Shown here: piece after piece, positions 54,547 through 63,149 of the stretch
Layout of the letters: each line of letters opens with the position of its first letter
Position numbering within the stretch: position 1 is the first letter of the stretch
From: RUG369 sp050949645
Lineage (GTDB): Bacteria > Planctomycetota > Planctomycetia > Pirellulales > Thermoguttaceae
Reading direction: 5' to 3'
Length of the DNA: 64,000 nt
NCBI GenBank assembly: GCA_050949645.1
Contig: JBMNGC010000001.1
Span: 2,046,001-2,110,000, forward strand
Made by a program: the position numbers and the translations under genes
Notes under the pieces: generated by a model
Seen by the model: only the letters and a program-made list of their open reading frames with translations
Databases searched by the model: none
Told to the model about the DNA's origin: nothing

Positions 54547-55989
54547 TCAGTCGCTCTTCTGCTCTTCGTTGTCCTCGTAAGAGGGCAGCACTCCGGGCGC
54601 GGCCTTCTCCAGAAACGCGTACGCGCTGCGGTCCGAAAGCGTGTTCGTCTCGCGGTTCGTCCTGAGAAGTTCGACGACCGAATCGAGCCGAACCTCGGCG
54701 CCGAGGTACGAGACGTCCGCGGTGTACGCGATCCGTCGCCGCGTCTCGTCGAGGGACGCGCCCGACCAGAGGGACGCGAAACAGAGCTGCTCTTCGATCG
54801 CGCGCGCGCCGGTCCTGTCGATCGCCGCGATCGACGCCGAGCCGGTCGTCGTGCGGATCCTCAACGATTCGCTCGACGAGTTGGCGCCCGAGCGCTCCAC
54901 GAGATCGCGAATCGAGGTGTACCGGAGCGTGTCGCGGAGCTCCGATTTCGCGTTCCGGAGCTCCGCGAGGCCCGCCCCCGACGTCTCGAGAATCGAAACG
55001 GTGACGGGAACCGCGCCGGCGCTCCTCGGCCAGACGACGCCGCCGAGCCGAACGTTCTTCGATTCCCGCGTCGCGTTGCAGACCGCGAGCGTCGGCGTCG
55101 CGTGGAAATAGAGACCCATCTTGTACCAGCTGTCGACGACGTAATTCTCGACCGCGAGGCGCGCGAGGTCGAGGTAAGGGGGCCGCGACCATTCCGCGAT
55201 CCCGAGTCGCTCCACGTTGCAGACCGTCAGCGGCACGAAGGGGATCGTCGCGCCCTTGAAGCTCGGGTAGACGACCGATTCGCCGCTCGGACGATCGAGG
55301 TCGAACGCGCGCCACTGCGCGTCCGCGTCGGGCCCGACAAACCGCGCGGTGTAATACCGTCCCCGACCGTCGAGCGCGACGAGTCGCCGACGCGTCTCGC
55401 GCCGCCACTCCTTCGTGCGCGCGTCGAAGAGCCGCGTCGATTCGTCGAGGAGCGCCCAGCGCAGCGCGGTAAAGGGCGATTCCGCGTGATCGTCGACCTC
55501 GCCGTCGAGAATCTTGCGCGGAGAATACTCCACGATCTGGAACGCGGGCCGTAGACCGTCGGGGTCCGTCGCGACGTCGAGGAGCATTCCGTAGCGTCCA
55601 AAGAGGATCTGCGCAAAGTTCAAACGCGCCTTCAGGCCCGGGAGACCGTCGTTATAACGGTTCCCCCAGTCCTTGAGTTCGAGGACCTCGGGCGCGCTCT
55701 CGGCGTCGTCGGCGATCCCGAATCGCGCCTGAGCAGGGTTGCGCTGCATGAGCCCGACGACGTCGTCGACGACCGGTCGGAAAAAATTCTCAAAGGACGC
55801 GACCTTGCGGCGGAACGCATACCGCGATTCCTCAAAGGGGACCGCGCCCGAACGAAGCTCGTCCCGCTCAAGGGAGTGACGAGGAAGGTACTCCTCCGCG
55901 TTCGGACCATTCTTGATGCGCTCCGCGCCGAAATAACAGTCTTCGACATATTCCCATAATGGGGCGTGCAATTCGTATTCGCTCTCCAT
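54547..55989 (-). CDS. Phage portal protein (DUF4055)
   Basis: A 480-aa protein starting at ATG 55989 (AAGGAGAGG upstream). DUF4055 features seen are YRYLPRH-like EEYLPRHSLERDE, RKVASFENFFRPVVDDVVGLMQRNPA near the N-terminus, a central NFAQILFGRYGMLLD and the conserved FVPLTVCNVERLG. The C-terminal third contains LYFHATPTLAVCNATRESKNVRLG. DUF4055 proteins are portal-like: they form the dodecameric DNA entry channel of the capsid. It is translated just upstream of terS. Confidence 0.85.
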   Translation of the reverse strand: MESEYELHAPLWEYVEDCYFGAERIKNGPNAEEYLPRHSLERDELRSGAVPFEESRYAFRRKVASFENFFRPVVDDVVGLMQRNPAQARFGIADDAESAPEVLELKDWGNRYNDGLPGLKARLNFAQILFGRYGMLLDVATDPDGLRPAFQIVEYSPRKILDGEVDDHAESPFTALRWALLDESTRLFDARTKEWRRETRRRLVALDGRGRYYTARFVGPDADAQWRAFDLDRPSGESVVYPSFKGATIPFVPLTVCNVERLGIAEWSRPPYLDLARLAVENYVVDSWYKMGLYFHATPTLAVCNATRESKNVRLGGVVWPRSAGAVPVTVSILETSGAGLAELRNAKSELRDTLRYTSIRDLVERSGANSSSESLRIRTTTGSASIAAIDRTGARAIEEQLCFASLWSGASLDETRRRIAYTADVSYLGAEVRLDSVVELLRTNRETNTLSDRSAYAFLEKAAPGVLPSYEDNEEQKSD

Positions 55990-56015
55990 CCTCTCTCCTT
56001 TGCTCTGAACTTGCC

Positions 56016-56055
56016 AAAAAAAAAGCAGCCGGCTCCTCGGAACGGAGACGGCTGC
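56016..56055 (-). terminator. Terminator between the thioredoxin-like and portal genes
   Basis: GCAGCCG (56025-56031) pairs with CGGCTGC (56049-56055). On the minus strand it is followed by TTTTTTTTTGG. Reading through it is needed for portal expression from the capsid promoter, so portal and terS may have their own promoter. Confidence 0.65.
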
Positions 56056-56076
56056 CGGCGCGTTCATTCAGCGCGC

Positions 56077-56505
56077 TTACTCAACCGGAAACGAAGCCGG
56101 TACGAGCCGACGCGGCGCGATCCCCATCGCGCGGAACGCTTCGAGGAGCCGCCGCTCAAGATCTCTCGAGCCGCTCCATCGGAAGACTTCGCGCATCGGC
56201 GCGTCGGCGCGCGAGTGGGTCGCGATAAAGGTCGGGAACGCGACGACGCGGTCGGCGCGACAACGCGCGTCACCCGACGCGTCTTCGGGATGCACGAACT
56301 CGATAGGATAGCGCTTCGCCAACCTTTCGACGATCGGTCGCGCAATGTCGCAGGCGCCGCAAACGCCCGGCGTGCGGAACGTATAGACGGTCACTTGACC
56401 GCGCGCGCTCTCCGGCGTCGCCCCATGAACGACGCTCGCGAGCGCCACAAACGCCGCGACGATGAGCGCCGCGACGCCGATTCTCAGAATTTTCAGATTC
56501 TGCAT
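56077..56505 (-). CDS. Exported thioredoxin-fold protein
   Basis: A 142-aa protein with a signal peptide (about residues 1-29, ILRIGVAALIVAAFVALASVVHG) and a thioredoxin-like domain: VTVYTFRTPGVCGACDIARPI holds a CxxC active site, followed by VVAFPTFIATHS with the cis-Pro. It is unusual inside a head operon. It could reduce or oxidise envelope or virion thiols, or be a host gene picked up by the element. Confidence 0.7.
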   Translation of the reverse strand: MQNLKILRIGVAALIVAAFVALASVVHGATPESARGQVTVYTFRTPGVCGACDIARPIVERLAKRYPIEFVHPEDASGDARCRADRVVAFPTFIATHSRADAPMREVFRWSGSRDLERRLLEAFRAMGIAPRRLVPASFPVE

Positions 56506-56564
56506 CTGTAAACCTCCGTTGCTTAGGATGATTCGCGCGTTGATACGCGTCGCGCGAAAACGCG

Positions 56565-57662
56565 TTAACGAATTTTATATTCAAAGGAGACGACCGCTCG
56601 GCCAAAGGACCCGCCCTTCGCCGCCTTGCCGCGATGACGCTGCCGGCGACCGCTCGGATAAACGTGCTTCCTGCGCCACCGCGGCGAGCGTACGAGTCGC
56701 CGGATGAAGAAGGGGACGCCGCAGACGATCTCGAGCGTCGCGCCGCGACGACGTTCCAGGTCTCCGAGCGCGTCGAGGAACGCGCCGCCGATCCCGAGCC
56801 CCTGAAGCTCCGGCCGGACGACGAGCCGATGCACTCGGCGTCGACCGCGGCGACCCTCGCACTGCAAAATCGCGGCGAACGCGACCGCCGTCCCCGCCGC
56901 GACCGGACCCGCGTCGCTCGTAAGGATCGCGGCGTACCGGCGCGACGCGGCGTTGAGCGTCCCGCTTAAATAGTGAAAGTCTTTAAAATCGCGCCATAAC
57001 GCCCTCGAGCATCCTCTGATCGCGAAGGTCGTTTCAGGGCGCCGAAGACGCCCTCGCGCGAGAAGCCCGGAGTCCATATCGAGGATCCAGTCGGGCTCAA
57101 GCCATTCGGCGACGTCGTCGTGGCAGGTCGCCGCGACGAGTCGCCGCGCCTCAAAGACGCCCCTGTCGAGCGCGCGCCTTGTCGCCGCCGCCGCCGATTT
57201 CGCCGTCGGACGATCGAGCGCGCTCGTGAACTCGTCGACGACCGCGATCGGACCCGGCGCCTCGAGGAGCGTCCGCGCAAGTTGACACCGAAAACGCTCG
57301 CCCGCGCTCAGCGCCGAAAAACGTTGGAGCTGGCGAACCGGCGATCCGAACCCTACCGCCGCGAGCGCCGATTCGAGCCGGTCGAAATCGCAGTCCGCGA
57401 ATTCGTCGACGACCGCGCCGTCGCCCCATCGACGCGCCGACGACGCGTCCGTCTCGCCGCCGTAGAGCGTCTTCAAGACGGAAGACTTTCCCGACCCCGA
57501 CGCGCCGACAATGAGCCCGACGCGCCAGTCTTCCTCGAGCCCCGGGGGCTCCTCGAAGACGATCTCGCGCTCAAGACTCGCGCGCCTTCCGTCGTCGAGG
57601 CGACTCGCGACGCGCGCGGCGCGGTAACTCGTCGAGAGCTCCGTTCGGTACCTGATTTTCAT
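56565..57662 (-). CDS. ABC-type ATPase fused to a GNAT (Mom-like) domain
   Basis: A 365-aa protein starting at ATG 57662 (AAGGGGAT upstream). Residues 1-215: an ABC ATPase, with Walker A GASGSGKSS (53-61), signature LSAGE (118-122), Walker B VVDEF (141-145) and switch His181. Residues 218-345: a GNAT domain with HYLSG (230-234), HRLVV (278-282) and acetyl-CoA motif QGLGIG (287-292). No membrane helix and no transport partner, so it is not a transporter. The HYLS/HRLVV/QGLGIG pattern is that of phage GNAT-ABC proteins related to Mom-type DNA modification. The ParB-like gene lies 29 bases upstream. Function is inferred. Confidence 0.8.
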   Translation of the reverse strand: MKIRYRTELSTSYRAARVASRLDDGRRASLEREIVFEEPPGLEEDWRVGLIVGASGSGKSSVLKTLYGGETDASSARRWGDGAVVDEFADCDFDRLESALAAVGFGSPVRQLQRFSALSAGERFRCQLARTLLEAPGPIAVVDEFTSALDRPTAKSAAAATRRALDRGVFEARRLVAATCHDDVAEWLEPDWILDMDSGLLARGRLRRPETTFAIRGCSRALWRDFKDFHYLSGTLNAASRRYAAILTSDAGPVAAGTAVAFAAILQCEGRRGRRRVHRLVVRPELQGLGIGGAFLDALGDLERRRGATLEIVCGVPFFIRRLVRSPRWRRKHVYPSGRRQRHRGKAAKGGSFGRAVVSFEYKIR

Positions 57663-57691
57663 GCGATCCCCTTCCCAGCGCTCTTGACGCG

Positions 57692-58219
57692 TCAAAGATT
57701 GCAGACCCGAACGCGGTAGCCTTCCTCGACGAGACGTTCGTAAAGCGCGCGCTGGTCCTCTTCGTCGTCGCATTTCACGACGAGCTCGAAGGCGCTCGGC
57801 GGCGCGTCCTCCGAATCGTCGATCGGCGGCGCCGGCGCTTCCTCAAGGAAATCGGGCGGATCGAAGGAGACGTCGAATGCGCTAAAATCGTACTCGAACC
57901 CCGCGAGCTCCGCTTCGAGCGCGGGATAATCCCACTCTGATTTCTCGTGGAGCTTGTTGTCGAGGAGCCGGTAAGCTCGAATTGCGTCGGGTGACAGGTC
58001 GTCCGCCAGGACGCAGGGAACGGTTGTCAACCCTAGCAATTTCGACGCCTCATAGCGTGTATGGCCGCAAACGATGACGCCAGTAGCGTCTACGACAAGC
58101 GGCTGACGAAACCCGAAGCGACGAATTGACTCCGCAACCCCCTCGATCGCCGCCTCGTTCCGACGTGGATTGCCGCGATATGGCGCAATCTCCTCAAGCT
58201 TTTTCTCAATAACGTTCAT
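57692..58219 (-). CDS. ParB/Srx-like N-terminal domain protein
   Basis: A 175-aa protein with the ParB core: LEEIAPYRGNPRRN, IRRFGFRQPLVVD and the box CGHTRYEASKLLG (51-63), then LSPDAIRAYRLLDNKLHE. The C-terminal half is Asp/Glu/Pro-rich. There is no HTH DNA-binding region, so this is the stand-alone phage type rather than a chromosome-partition ParB. In this cassette it is followed by the ABC-GNAT gene; such ParB domains in phages are also found next to DNA methylases and nucleases. Confidence 0.85.
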   Translation of the reverse strand: MNVIEKKLEEIAPYRGNPRRNEAAIEGVAESIRRFGFRQPLVVDATGVIVCGHTRYEASKLLGLTTVPCVLADDLSPDAIRAYRLLDNKLHEKSEWDYPALEAELAGFEYDFSAFDVSFDPPDFLEEAPAPPIDDSEDAPPSAFELVVKCDDEEDQRALYERLVEEGYRVRVCNL

Positions 58220-58270
58220 TTTTCATTCACCTTTCTCTCTATGTACGCACTTTGAGCCTCGGCGTCGCGC

Positions 58271-58714
58271 TTAAAGCGCCAAAGGCGTCGACGTAATCCC
58301 GCCGTCGAGGGAATCGAAGGTCCCAAGTCTCCCGACGAGGCTCCTCGCCGCTTCGCAGACGAACGCCTCGGCGCGCGCGCGGTCGAAGGTCGCGGAGATC
58401 CCGCCGACGCTCGCGCGCGTCACTCCGAGCGCGGCGAGCGTTTCCGTCGCCCCGTCGTGGTACTCGAGGGTCCAGAGCGCCTGCTCGCAGATCGCCGCGA
58501 CGATTCGCGGACGCCATACGACGTCGCCGTTCTCCTTCACGCGCCATGCGTCCTCCGAGACTTCGCAGGCCGCGTCGAGCGCCATCGCCGCCTGAGCGAG
58601 CGCGCGCCTCTTGTCGTCCGCCGTCGCGCTCTGCCAGGCGTCGGCGCGTAGCCGCGCGCCAAAATACGCCTCCGCGTCCTCGAGCGTCGCGCTAAGTTCA
58701 GGGGTGAGCGCCAT
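58271..58714 (-). CDS. Phage head-tail connector-like protein
   Basis: A 147-aa, Ala-rich helical protein: LSATLEDAEAYFGARLRADAW, then ADDKRRALAQAAMALDAACE and AICEQALWTLEYHDG, similar in layout to phage DnaT-like/connector proteins that form the head completion ring. It overlaps the upstream small gene by 17 bases. Role by position and pattern only. Confidence 0.6.
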   Translation of the reverse strand: MALTPELSATLEDAEAYFGARLRADAWQSATADDKRRALAQAAMALDAACEVSEDAWRVKENGDVVWRPRIVAAICEQALWTLEYHDGATETLAALGVTRASVGGISATFDRARAEAFVCEAARSLVGRLGTFDSLDGGITSTPLAL

Positions 58715-58901
58715 CGTCGCCTCCCTTCTCGCGGTCCTTCGCCGCGTCCTGACGCGCCTCGAAACGGCGAATCAACTCGCCGATCGGACGTTCCTCCGGC
58801 AGCGACCAGATCTTCATCTCGCCGTCGCAAAAGTAGAGCACATATCGCGAGCGCAGATCGCGCGCGTTGCGCGACGACTCGCGGCGAATCGCTTTGATCA
58901 T
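58698..58901 (-). CDS. Small protein after capsid gene
   Basis: A 67-aa basic protein (MIKAIRRESSRNARDLRS...). Its ATG overlaps the capsid stop (ATGA at 58898-58901), which fixes the start and implies translational coupling. It has no recognised family. The longer frame upstream is antisense-like and not used. Confidence 0.7.
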   Translation of the reverse strand: MIKAIRRESSRNARDLRSRYVLYFCDGEMKIWSLPEERPIGELIRRFEARQDAAKDREKGGDDGAHP

Positions 58902-60037
58902 CCGAGCGCCTCCGCCGAACTCATGAGCCCCGAGACGCGGCAGAGCGACTGTCGCGCGTTCTTGAACTCCGCCGTGTATTCCCCGATGACGATCGCGCGT
59001 CGTCCGTCGACGCCCGGCTGGGACGCGGGCTCGGTGTGCAGCGCGCGTCCGGCGAGGGGTACGAGCGCGAACCCGCGCGTGTCGCAAACCCAGACGTCCG
59101 TGTCAGGAATCGAGGGCTCCACGATCGTCTTCAACGTCGCGCCCCCCGCCGACGTAATAAACGTGTCGACGAATCGGCCCGCGACCCGAGAATTCTGGTC
59201 GACCTGGACCTGCGCTTCCATGAACTTCGCGATCACCTGCGCCTGGCCCGCGCCGCAGATGATCGCGTCCGGCACGCATCCCGCGTCGAGAACGTCCTGC
59301 GCCGCGCGGTTGAGAATCTCCATCGACAACGGGGTCGACGAGTCCGCGACGCGCCCAAGGCCGCCCTCCTGCGTCCCAAAATCGTAGAGACCGCCCATCG
59401 CGCCCGGCGACGACGCCCCGCGACGCGTCCTGACCCCGAAGACGAGCGCCGCGTTAAGACGACGTATGATCGCGTCCGTCGCATACTGAAGCTGCGTCGC
59501 GATCGTGTTCTCCATCCCCGCCTGGCTCACCGCCTGCGCGGTCCCTGTGAGCGCGACGTCGCCGCGAAAGATCTGCGTGAAATTCGAAGCCGATTGAGAC
59601 TGCATAAAGAAATCTTCACCCGACGCCGAGCCTTCCTGAATCGGTCTTGAATCAAAGACGAGGGTCCCCGCGTCCGGCGCGAGGAATCCGGGGTCCGACT
59701 CCGTCGTTCGCTCGCACGCGACGCTCGTCCCCGACGCGCTCGTAACGCGCAGCGCGCCATGGTCGCCAAGAATGTGGCAAAGGTCCCCTTCTTGCCACCC
59801 GATCGCGTCCGCGACCGTGAAGGTCACGACGCCGCCCGATTCCGCGATACTCGTGTAACTCTTCGTTTTCGGCGCCTCGACGCCCTCGAGCCACCGATGC
59901 TCCGTCCCCGTCGCGGAATCGGCGCCAGTCCGCGTTGGGAACAACCGCACGAACCGCGGACTCTGCGCCGCGCGCCATGAAAGAACGTCCGAAAGATCAA
60001 TACGAACGTTCAAAAGATCAATCGACGATACGCTCAT
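58898..60037 (-). CDS. SU10-type major capsid protein (DUF5309)
   Basis: A 379-aa protein with a DUF5309/HK97-like layout: VSWRAAQSPRFVRLFP-like N-terminus, KTKSYTSIAESGG, IFRGDVALTGTAQAV and ENTIATQLQYATDAIIRRLNAALVFGVRTRRG (spine-helix region), DAIICGAGQAQVIAKFMEAQVQVDQ, and a C-terminal VIGEYTAEFKNARQSLCRVSGL. It is the capsid shell subunit. First gene of the minus-strand head operon, divergent from the tail genes. Confidence 0.85.
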   Translation of the reverse strand: MSVSSIDLLNVRIDLSDVLSWRAAQSPRFVRLFPTRTGADSATGTEHRWLEGVEAPKTKSYTSIAESGGVVTFTVADAIGWQEGDLCHILGDHGALRVTSASGTSVACERTTESDPGFLAPDAGTLVFDSRPIQEGSASGEDFFMQSQSASNFTQIFRGDVALTGTAQAVSQAGMENTIATQLQYATDAIIRRLNAALVFGVRTRRGASSPGAMGGLYDFGTQEGGLGRVADSSTPLSMEILNRAAQDVLDAGCVPDAIICGAGQAQVIAKFMEAQVQVDQNSRVAGRFVDTFITSAGGATLKTIVEPSIPDTDVWVCDTRGFALVPLAGRALHTEPASQPGVDGRRAIVIGEYTAEFKNARQSLCRVSGLMSSAEALG

Positions 60038-60272
60038 AGAAATATCTCCTCCAATGCTTCGAGCCGACTTCCGACGACTCGCTTCGTTGCGAATATCCCT
60101 CGACGCGGAAGAAACAGCTCTCCGACGTCGCGTTAGATTCGCTCAACGCGGAAAATTTATTCCATTTTTCAGCGCCGAGACATAAAAACCCTCCGCGACG
60201 CGATATTAGAACGTCGGGCGTTCCGGCGCGCGAGCGCAAATTCGAAGATATAAAAGCACGAAGGAGAAAAGG

Positions 60273-60668
60273 ATGCGCAGTATTTTTTCAGGGAAACGGG
60301 GGTACGTTCACGCGTTAATCGACGCGTTCGGCGAAGGGGCGACGATCCGCCGCGCCGCCGGTTCGCGATGGAAGGACCCGGCGGGCTACACGGAAGAAGA
60401 GGCGCGGTTCGCGCGCTCCTCGGACCTCGGCCGCGAGGGCCCCGCGAGAATCGTCGGAGGGTTCGCAACGCCCCGTGAACCGACGCTCTTCCGACGCCGC
60501 GAGGAACGCCTCGAGGGCGTCCTGTCCCCTATCGGGCTCAAAAACGCGCCGAGAGCCGCGCTCGACAGGCTCGTCCTCGACGGCAAGGAATACCGAATCG
60601 AGGGGGTCGAAGAACTGCGGGTCGCGAATCGGGTCGTCGCCTACCGCCTCGAGTGCGTTCGCGCGTAA
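60273..60668 (+). CDS. Phage head-tail junction-like protein
   Basis: A 131-aa protein (start ATG 60273, GAAGGAGAAAAGG upstream), first of a plus-strand run divergent from the capsid. It is basic and ends with LVLDGKEYRIEGVEELRVANRVVAYRLECVRA, a beta pattern like phage head-tail adaptors. No family is named with confidence; the call rests on position. Confidence 0.5.
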   Translation: MRSIFSGKRGYVHALIDAFGEGATIRRAAGSRWKDPAGYTEEEARFARSSDLGREGPARIVGGFATPREPTLFRRREERLEGVLSPIGLKNAPRAALDRLVLDGKEYRIEGVEELRVANRVVAYRLECVRA

Positions 60669-60682
60669 CGGGAGACGCCAAG

Positions 60683-61153
60683 ATGCGAAGAGAACGAATT
60701 CTGGAATATCTTTACGCCGCGCTCGTCGCGTCGGGCGCCGCAGACCGCGACGCGCCGGTCGTCGGACCCAACGAGATCGGAGATTTCGCCGACGTGGAGC
60801 TCTTCTTTCAGATCGGCGCGACGGAACGCGGCGTCGAGCGCGAAACGGAACGAACCGTCGTCCTGCGATGCGACGGCGCGATCGTCGTTAACGCGCGGCT
60901 CGGCGACGGGGTCGAAGAACTCGACGCGGTCGTCGAACGAATCGAGCGATTCTTCGCGCCAAACGCGCCAGGAGCTAAGGGATTCTCAACGTCTCGCGCG
61001 AAAAATGTCGCAAGGCCCGACGCGCGCGCCGCGAAGGGAGAAGCGCGGAAACTCGGATACGTGACGCGCGTAAGGCGCGGATCCCCTGAAATCGTCGACG
61101 GACGATGCAAGACGACCGTCCATATCGAATTTGAAATCTATGAGGAGGAATGA
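60683..61153 (+). CDS. Phage tail-completion (minor tail)-like protein
   Basis: A 156-aa protein starting at ATG 60683 (GGGAGACG upstream, the longer start has none). It has an ERTERTVVLRCDGAIVVNARLGDG and DGRCKTTVHIEFEIYEEE pattern resembling tail terminator proteins. Between the adaptor and tail-tube genes, as in many tailed phages. Confidence 0.5.
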   Translation: MRRERILEYLYAALVASGAADRDAPVVGPNEIGDFADVELFFQIGATERGVERETERTVVLRCDGAIVVNARLGDGVEELDAVVERIERFFAPNAPGAKGFSTSRAKNVARPDARAAKGEARKLGYVTRVRRGSPEIVDGRCKTTVHIEFEIYEEE

Positions 61154-61156
61154 CCT

Positions 61157-61690
61157 ATGGCAGGAAAAAATCTTTGGAAAGAGGACGGCGTCGTCCGGAA
61201 AAACTCGCTGCTCCGCGCAAAGCTCACGCTCTCCGCGAAGAGCTCCGCGAGCGCCGCCGAGGCCGTCGTCGGAGATTATTACGAGTTCAACTGTAAATCG
61301 AAGACCGTACCAGCGTGCTCCCCCGCGCCCGTCTGGACCGACGTCACGGATAACCCCGACGAGCCGGTCGGGTACGCGTACGCGGGCAAGCCGGAACAGC
61401 TCGAGACGATCGCGCTCGTTACGCGAACCCCGCTGCCGCTCGTCTACGAAGCGCTCCTGGAGCACCAGAAGTCGGGCGACGTCTTTACCCTTACCTACAC
61501 GTACGACGACCCTCATGAGACGGAAGTCTACACGATTTCCGTTTCGAAATGCCAGATCGTCGACGTCGCCCCGAGCGCAGGCGGCAACGACTCGGGCTCC
61601 GAAACGCGGATACGCGTCCTCCCAGAAGGCGGCGCGAGCGAGAATATGCCGACCGTCGCCGCCGAGATAAGATCAACGACGAGCCCGTGA
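61157..61690 (+). CDS. Phage tail tube-like protein
   Basis: A 177-aa protein, RBS GAGGAGG, starting 4 bases after the previous stop. It begins GKNLWKEDGVVRKNSLLRAKLTL and has beta-rich features: ETIALVTRTPLPLVYEALLEHQKSGDVFTLTYTYDDPHETEVYTISVSK. Tail-tube proteins of siphophages have this size and place. It is the last gene of its operon and is followed by a terminator. Confidence 0.55.
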   Translation: MAGKNLWKEDGVVRKNSLLRAKLTLSAKSSASAAEAVVGDYYEFNCKSKTVPACSPAPVWTDVTDNPDEPVGYAYAGKPEQLETIALVTRTPLPLVYEALLEHQKSGDVFTLTYTYDDPHETEVYTISVSKCQIVDVAPSAGGNDSGSETRIRVLPEGGASENMPTVAAEIRSTTSP

Positions 61691-61694
61691 TACG

Positions 61695-61738
61695 AACGTC
61701 GTCGCAACGTCCCCTGGACGCTGCGACGACGTTTTTTT
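61695..61738 (+). terminator. Terminator of the tail-tube operon
   Basis: AACGTCGTCGCA (61695-61706) pairs perfectly with TGCGACGACGTT (61722-61733), then seven more T. Confidence 0.88.
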
Positions 61739-61741
61739 TGC

Positions 61742-61775
61742 AAAAAAAAAACGCCGCGCGGAAGCCCGTGCGGCG
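61742..61775 (-). terminator. Terminator of the hydrolase gene
   Basis: GCCGCGCGG pairs with CCGTGCGGC (one mismatch) around an AAGC loop; on the minus strand it is followed by a run of ten T. Confidence 0.8.
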
Positions 61776-61797
61776 TGGAAAAACCAACCTGAGCGCG

Positions 61798-62694
61798 TTA
61801 AGCGTCCTGCGGCGGCCAGTTGATCGTCATCAAGTCGACGTATTGAGGGTTCGACGCAATTTCAGGGTTCGGCCCGACGAACGCCGCGGCCGCCGTCTTA
61901 TCGCCCCTGAGCCGCCACATGAACCACGCGGTCGCATATCCGTCCGCCGCGTAGAGCATCTCGACGTGATTCGCGCCTTTGCGACGCGCGATCGTCGTGC
62001 TCGTCTTTATCTTCTCGAAAAATGTCTTGAGTCCGTCGAGCGTCACAACGTCTTTCCGCGCGCCCGCGAGTATCAGCATCGGGATGCGCGTCTTGCTCGG
62101 ATCATACGGAATATGGAGCGCGATCGCCCACTCTTCCTGGGTCGGCGAGATGCACACGGCGGTCGAATATTTCCCGAAATGCTCGTGGCGATGACGTTCG
62201 CTCTGCTGCGCCGCGTTGAACGTCGCGACTCCGCCCTGGGAATGGCCGATGAGCCCCACTCGCTCCGAGTCGACCTTGCCGTAAAAGACGCTCCCTTCGC
62301 GTCGATCCTCTTCGAGGAGGAAGTTTAAGGAACGGTCGACCGACTCGCCGCTGTAAGACTTGGAGTCCTCGTTCCCGATGACAATAAATCCCCAGGACGC
62401 GAGATGGCGGTAGATCTGAGCGCACTTGCGCGCCGGAAATCCGACCCCGTTCGCCACGACGACGACCGGCCAACGTTCCGAACGAGTCGTCAACGCCGTC
62501 GGGTAGTAAACTTCGTAGACCTTCCAGACCTCGGGAGTCGGATACGCGGCGTCGCTCACCTCGTAAGGACCGTCCGCAAGATAGCGCGCCTCGATCGGAC
62601 CGCCCGTCGTCACTGTCGACTTGTAGTCCTCCGGCACCTCTAGATTACGAATCGATTTCTCGAAGATCTTGAAAGCCGCGTCATATACTTCCAT
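61798..62694 (-). CDS. Alpha/beta hydrolase, dienelactone-hydrolase/chlorophyllase-like
   Basis: A 298-aa protein with the alpha/beta hydrolase nucleophile elbow GHSQGGV (Ser) about midway, a His in NHVEML near the C-terminus and a likely acid between them (MLILAGARKDVVTL). A PVVVVANGVGFP strand forms the oxyanion region. No signal peptide. It likely hydrolyses an ester or amide; the substrate is not inferable. It converges with the phage tail operon, so it marks the right border of the phage-like block. Confidence 0.85.
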   Translation of the reverse strand: MEVYDAAFKIFEKSIRNLEVPEDYKSTVTTGGPIEARYLADGPYEVSDAAYPTPEVWKVYEVYYPTALTTRSERWPVVVVANGVGFPARKCAQIYRHLASWGFIVIGNEDSKSYSGESVDRSLNFLLEEDRREGSVFYGKVDSERVGLIGHSQGGVATFNAAQQSERHRHEHFGKYSTAVCISPTQEEWAIALHIPYDPSKTRIPMLILAGARKDVVTLDGLKTFFEKIKTSTTIARRKGANHVEMLYAADGYATAWFMWRLRGDKTAAAAFVGPNPEIASNPQYVDLMTINWPPQDA

Positions 62695-63149
62695 AAGAAC
62701 GTTCCATATTACGGCGCGTCGCCCTTCTTTCTGAATCGTCAGTCCTCGCGCCGACGGACCGACATGGACGATCGCGCGTCACGCACGCGCGAACCGTCTC
62801 GTTTTGAGCGCGAACTCGGCGGATATTATATCCCGCCTTTACTTTCCGTCAAAGGATCCATGCGCCGCGTCGTCGAAGATCCGCGAACGCGCCTCTGCCT
62901 TTTTCACATAAGAGATAAATCAACACGATATTGTGTCTATAATTTAACGTCGCATCAAGTCCGGCGAGGCGTCGTCGAGCGCGTTTTTTCTATCTTTCAA
63001 GCCGCTCTACCCCGACGTTCGGCGCCGACGGAGAATAGCGACTTCGAGCGCGCGGAAAAAGAAGGGCGCCCCGACCCCCAGTGGGAAGCCGAGGCGCCGC
63101 TATTCCGCGAGTTTCGCTTAATCACGTCGCGTTGAGAAAAACCGAAACG
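62695..63149. other. Intergenic region
   Basis: About 455 bases. The middle is AT-rich with a TATAAT at 62938-62943. The plus-strand frame 62764-63135 has an Arg-rich, low-confidence composition and no good RBS, so it is not called. Confidence 0.45.

Noticed and set aside
62764..63135. 123-codon plus-strand frame upstream of the superoxide reductase
   Set aside because: Arg/Glu-rich, no RBS, crosses a promoter-like AT region; a weak possibility only.
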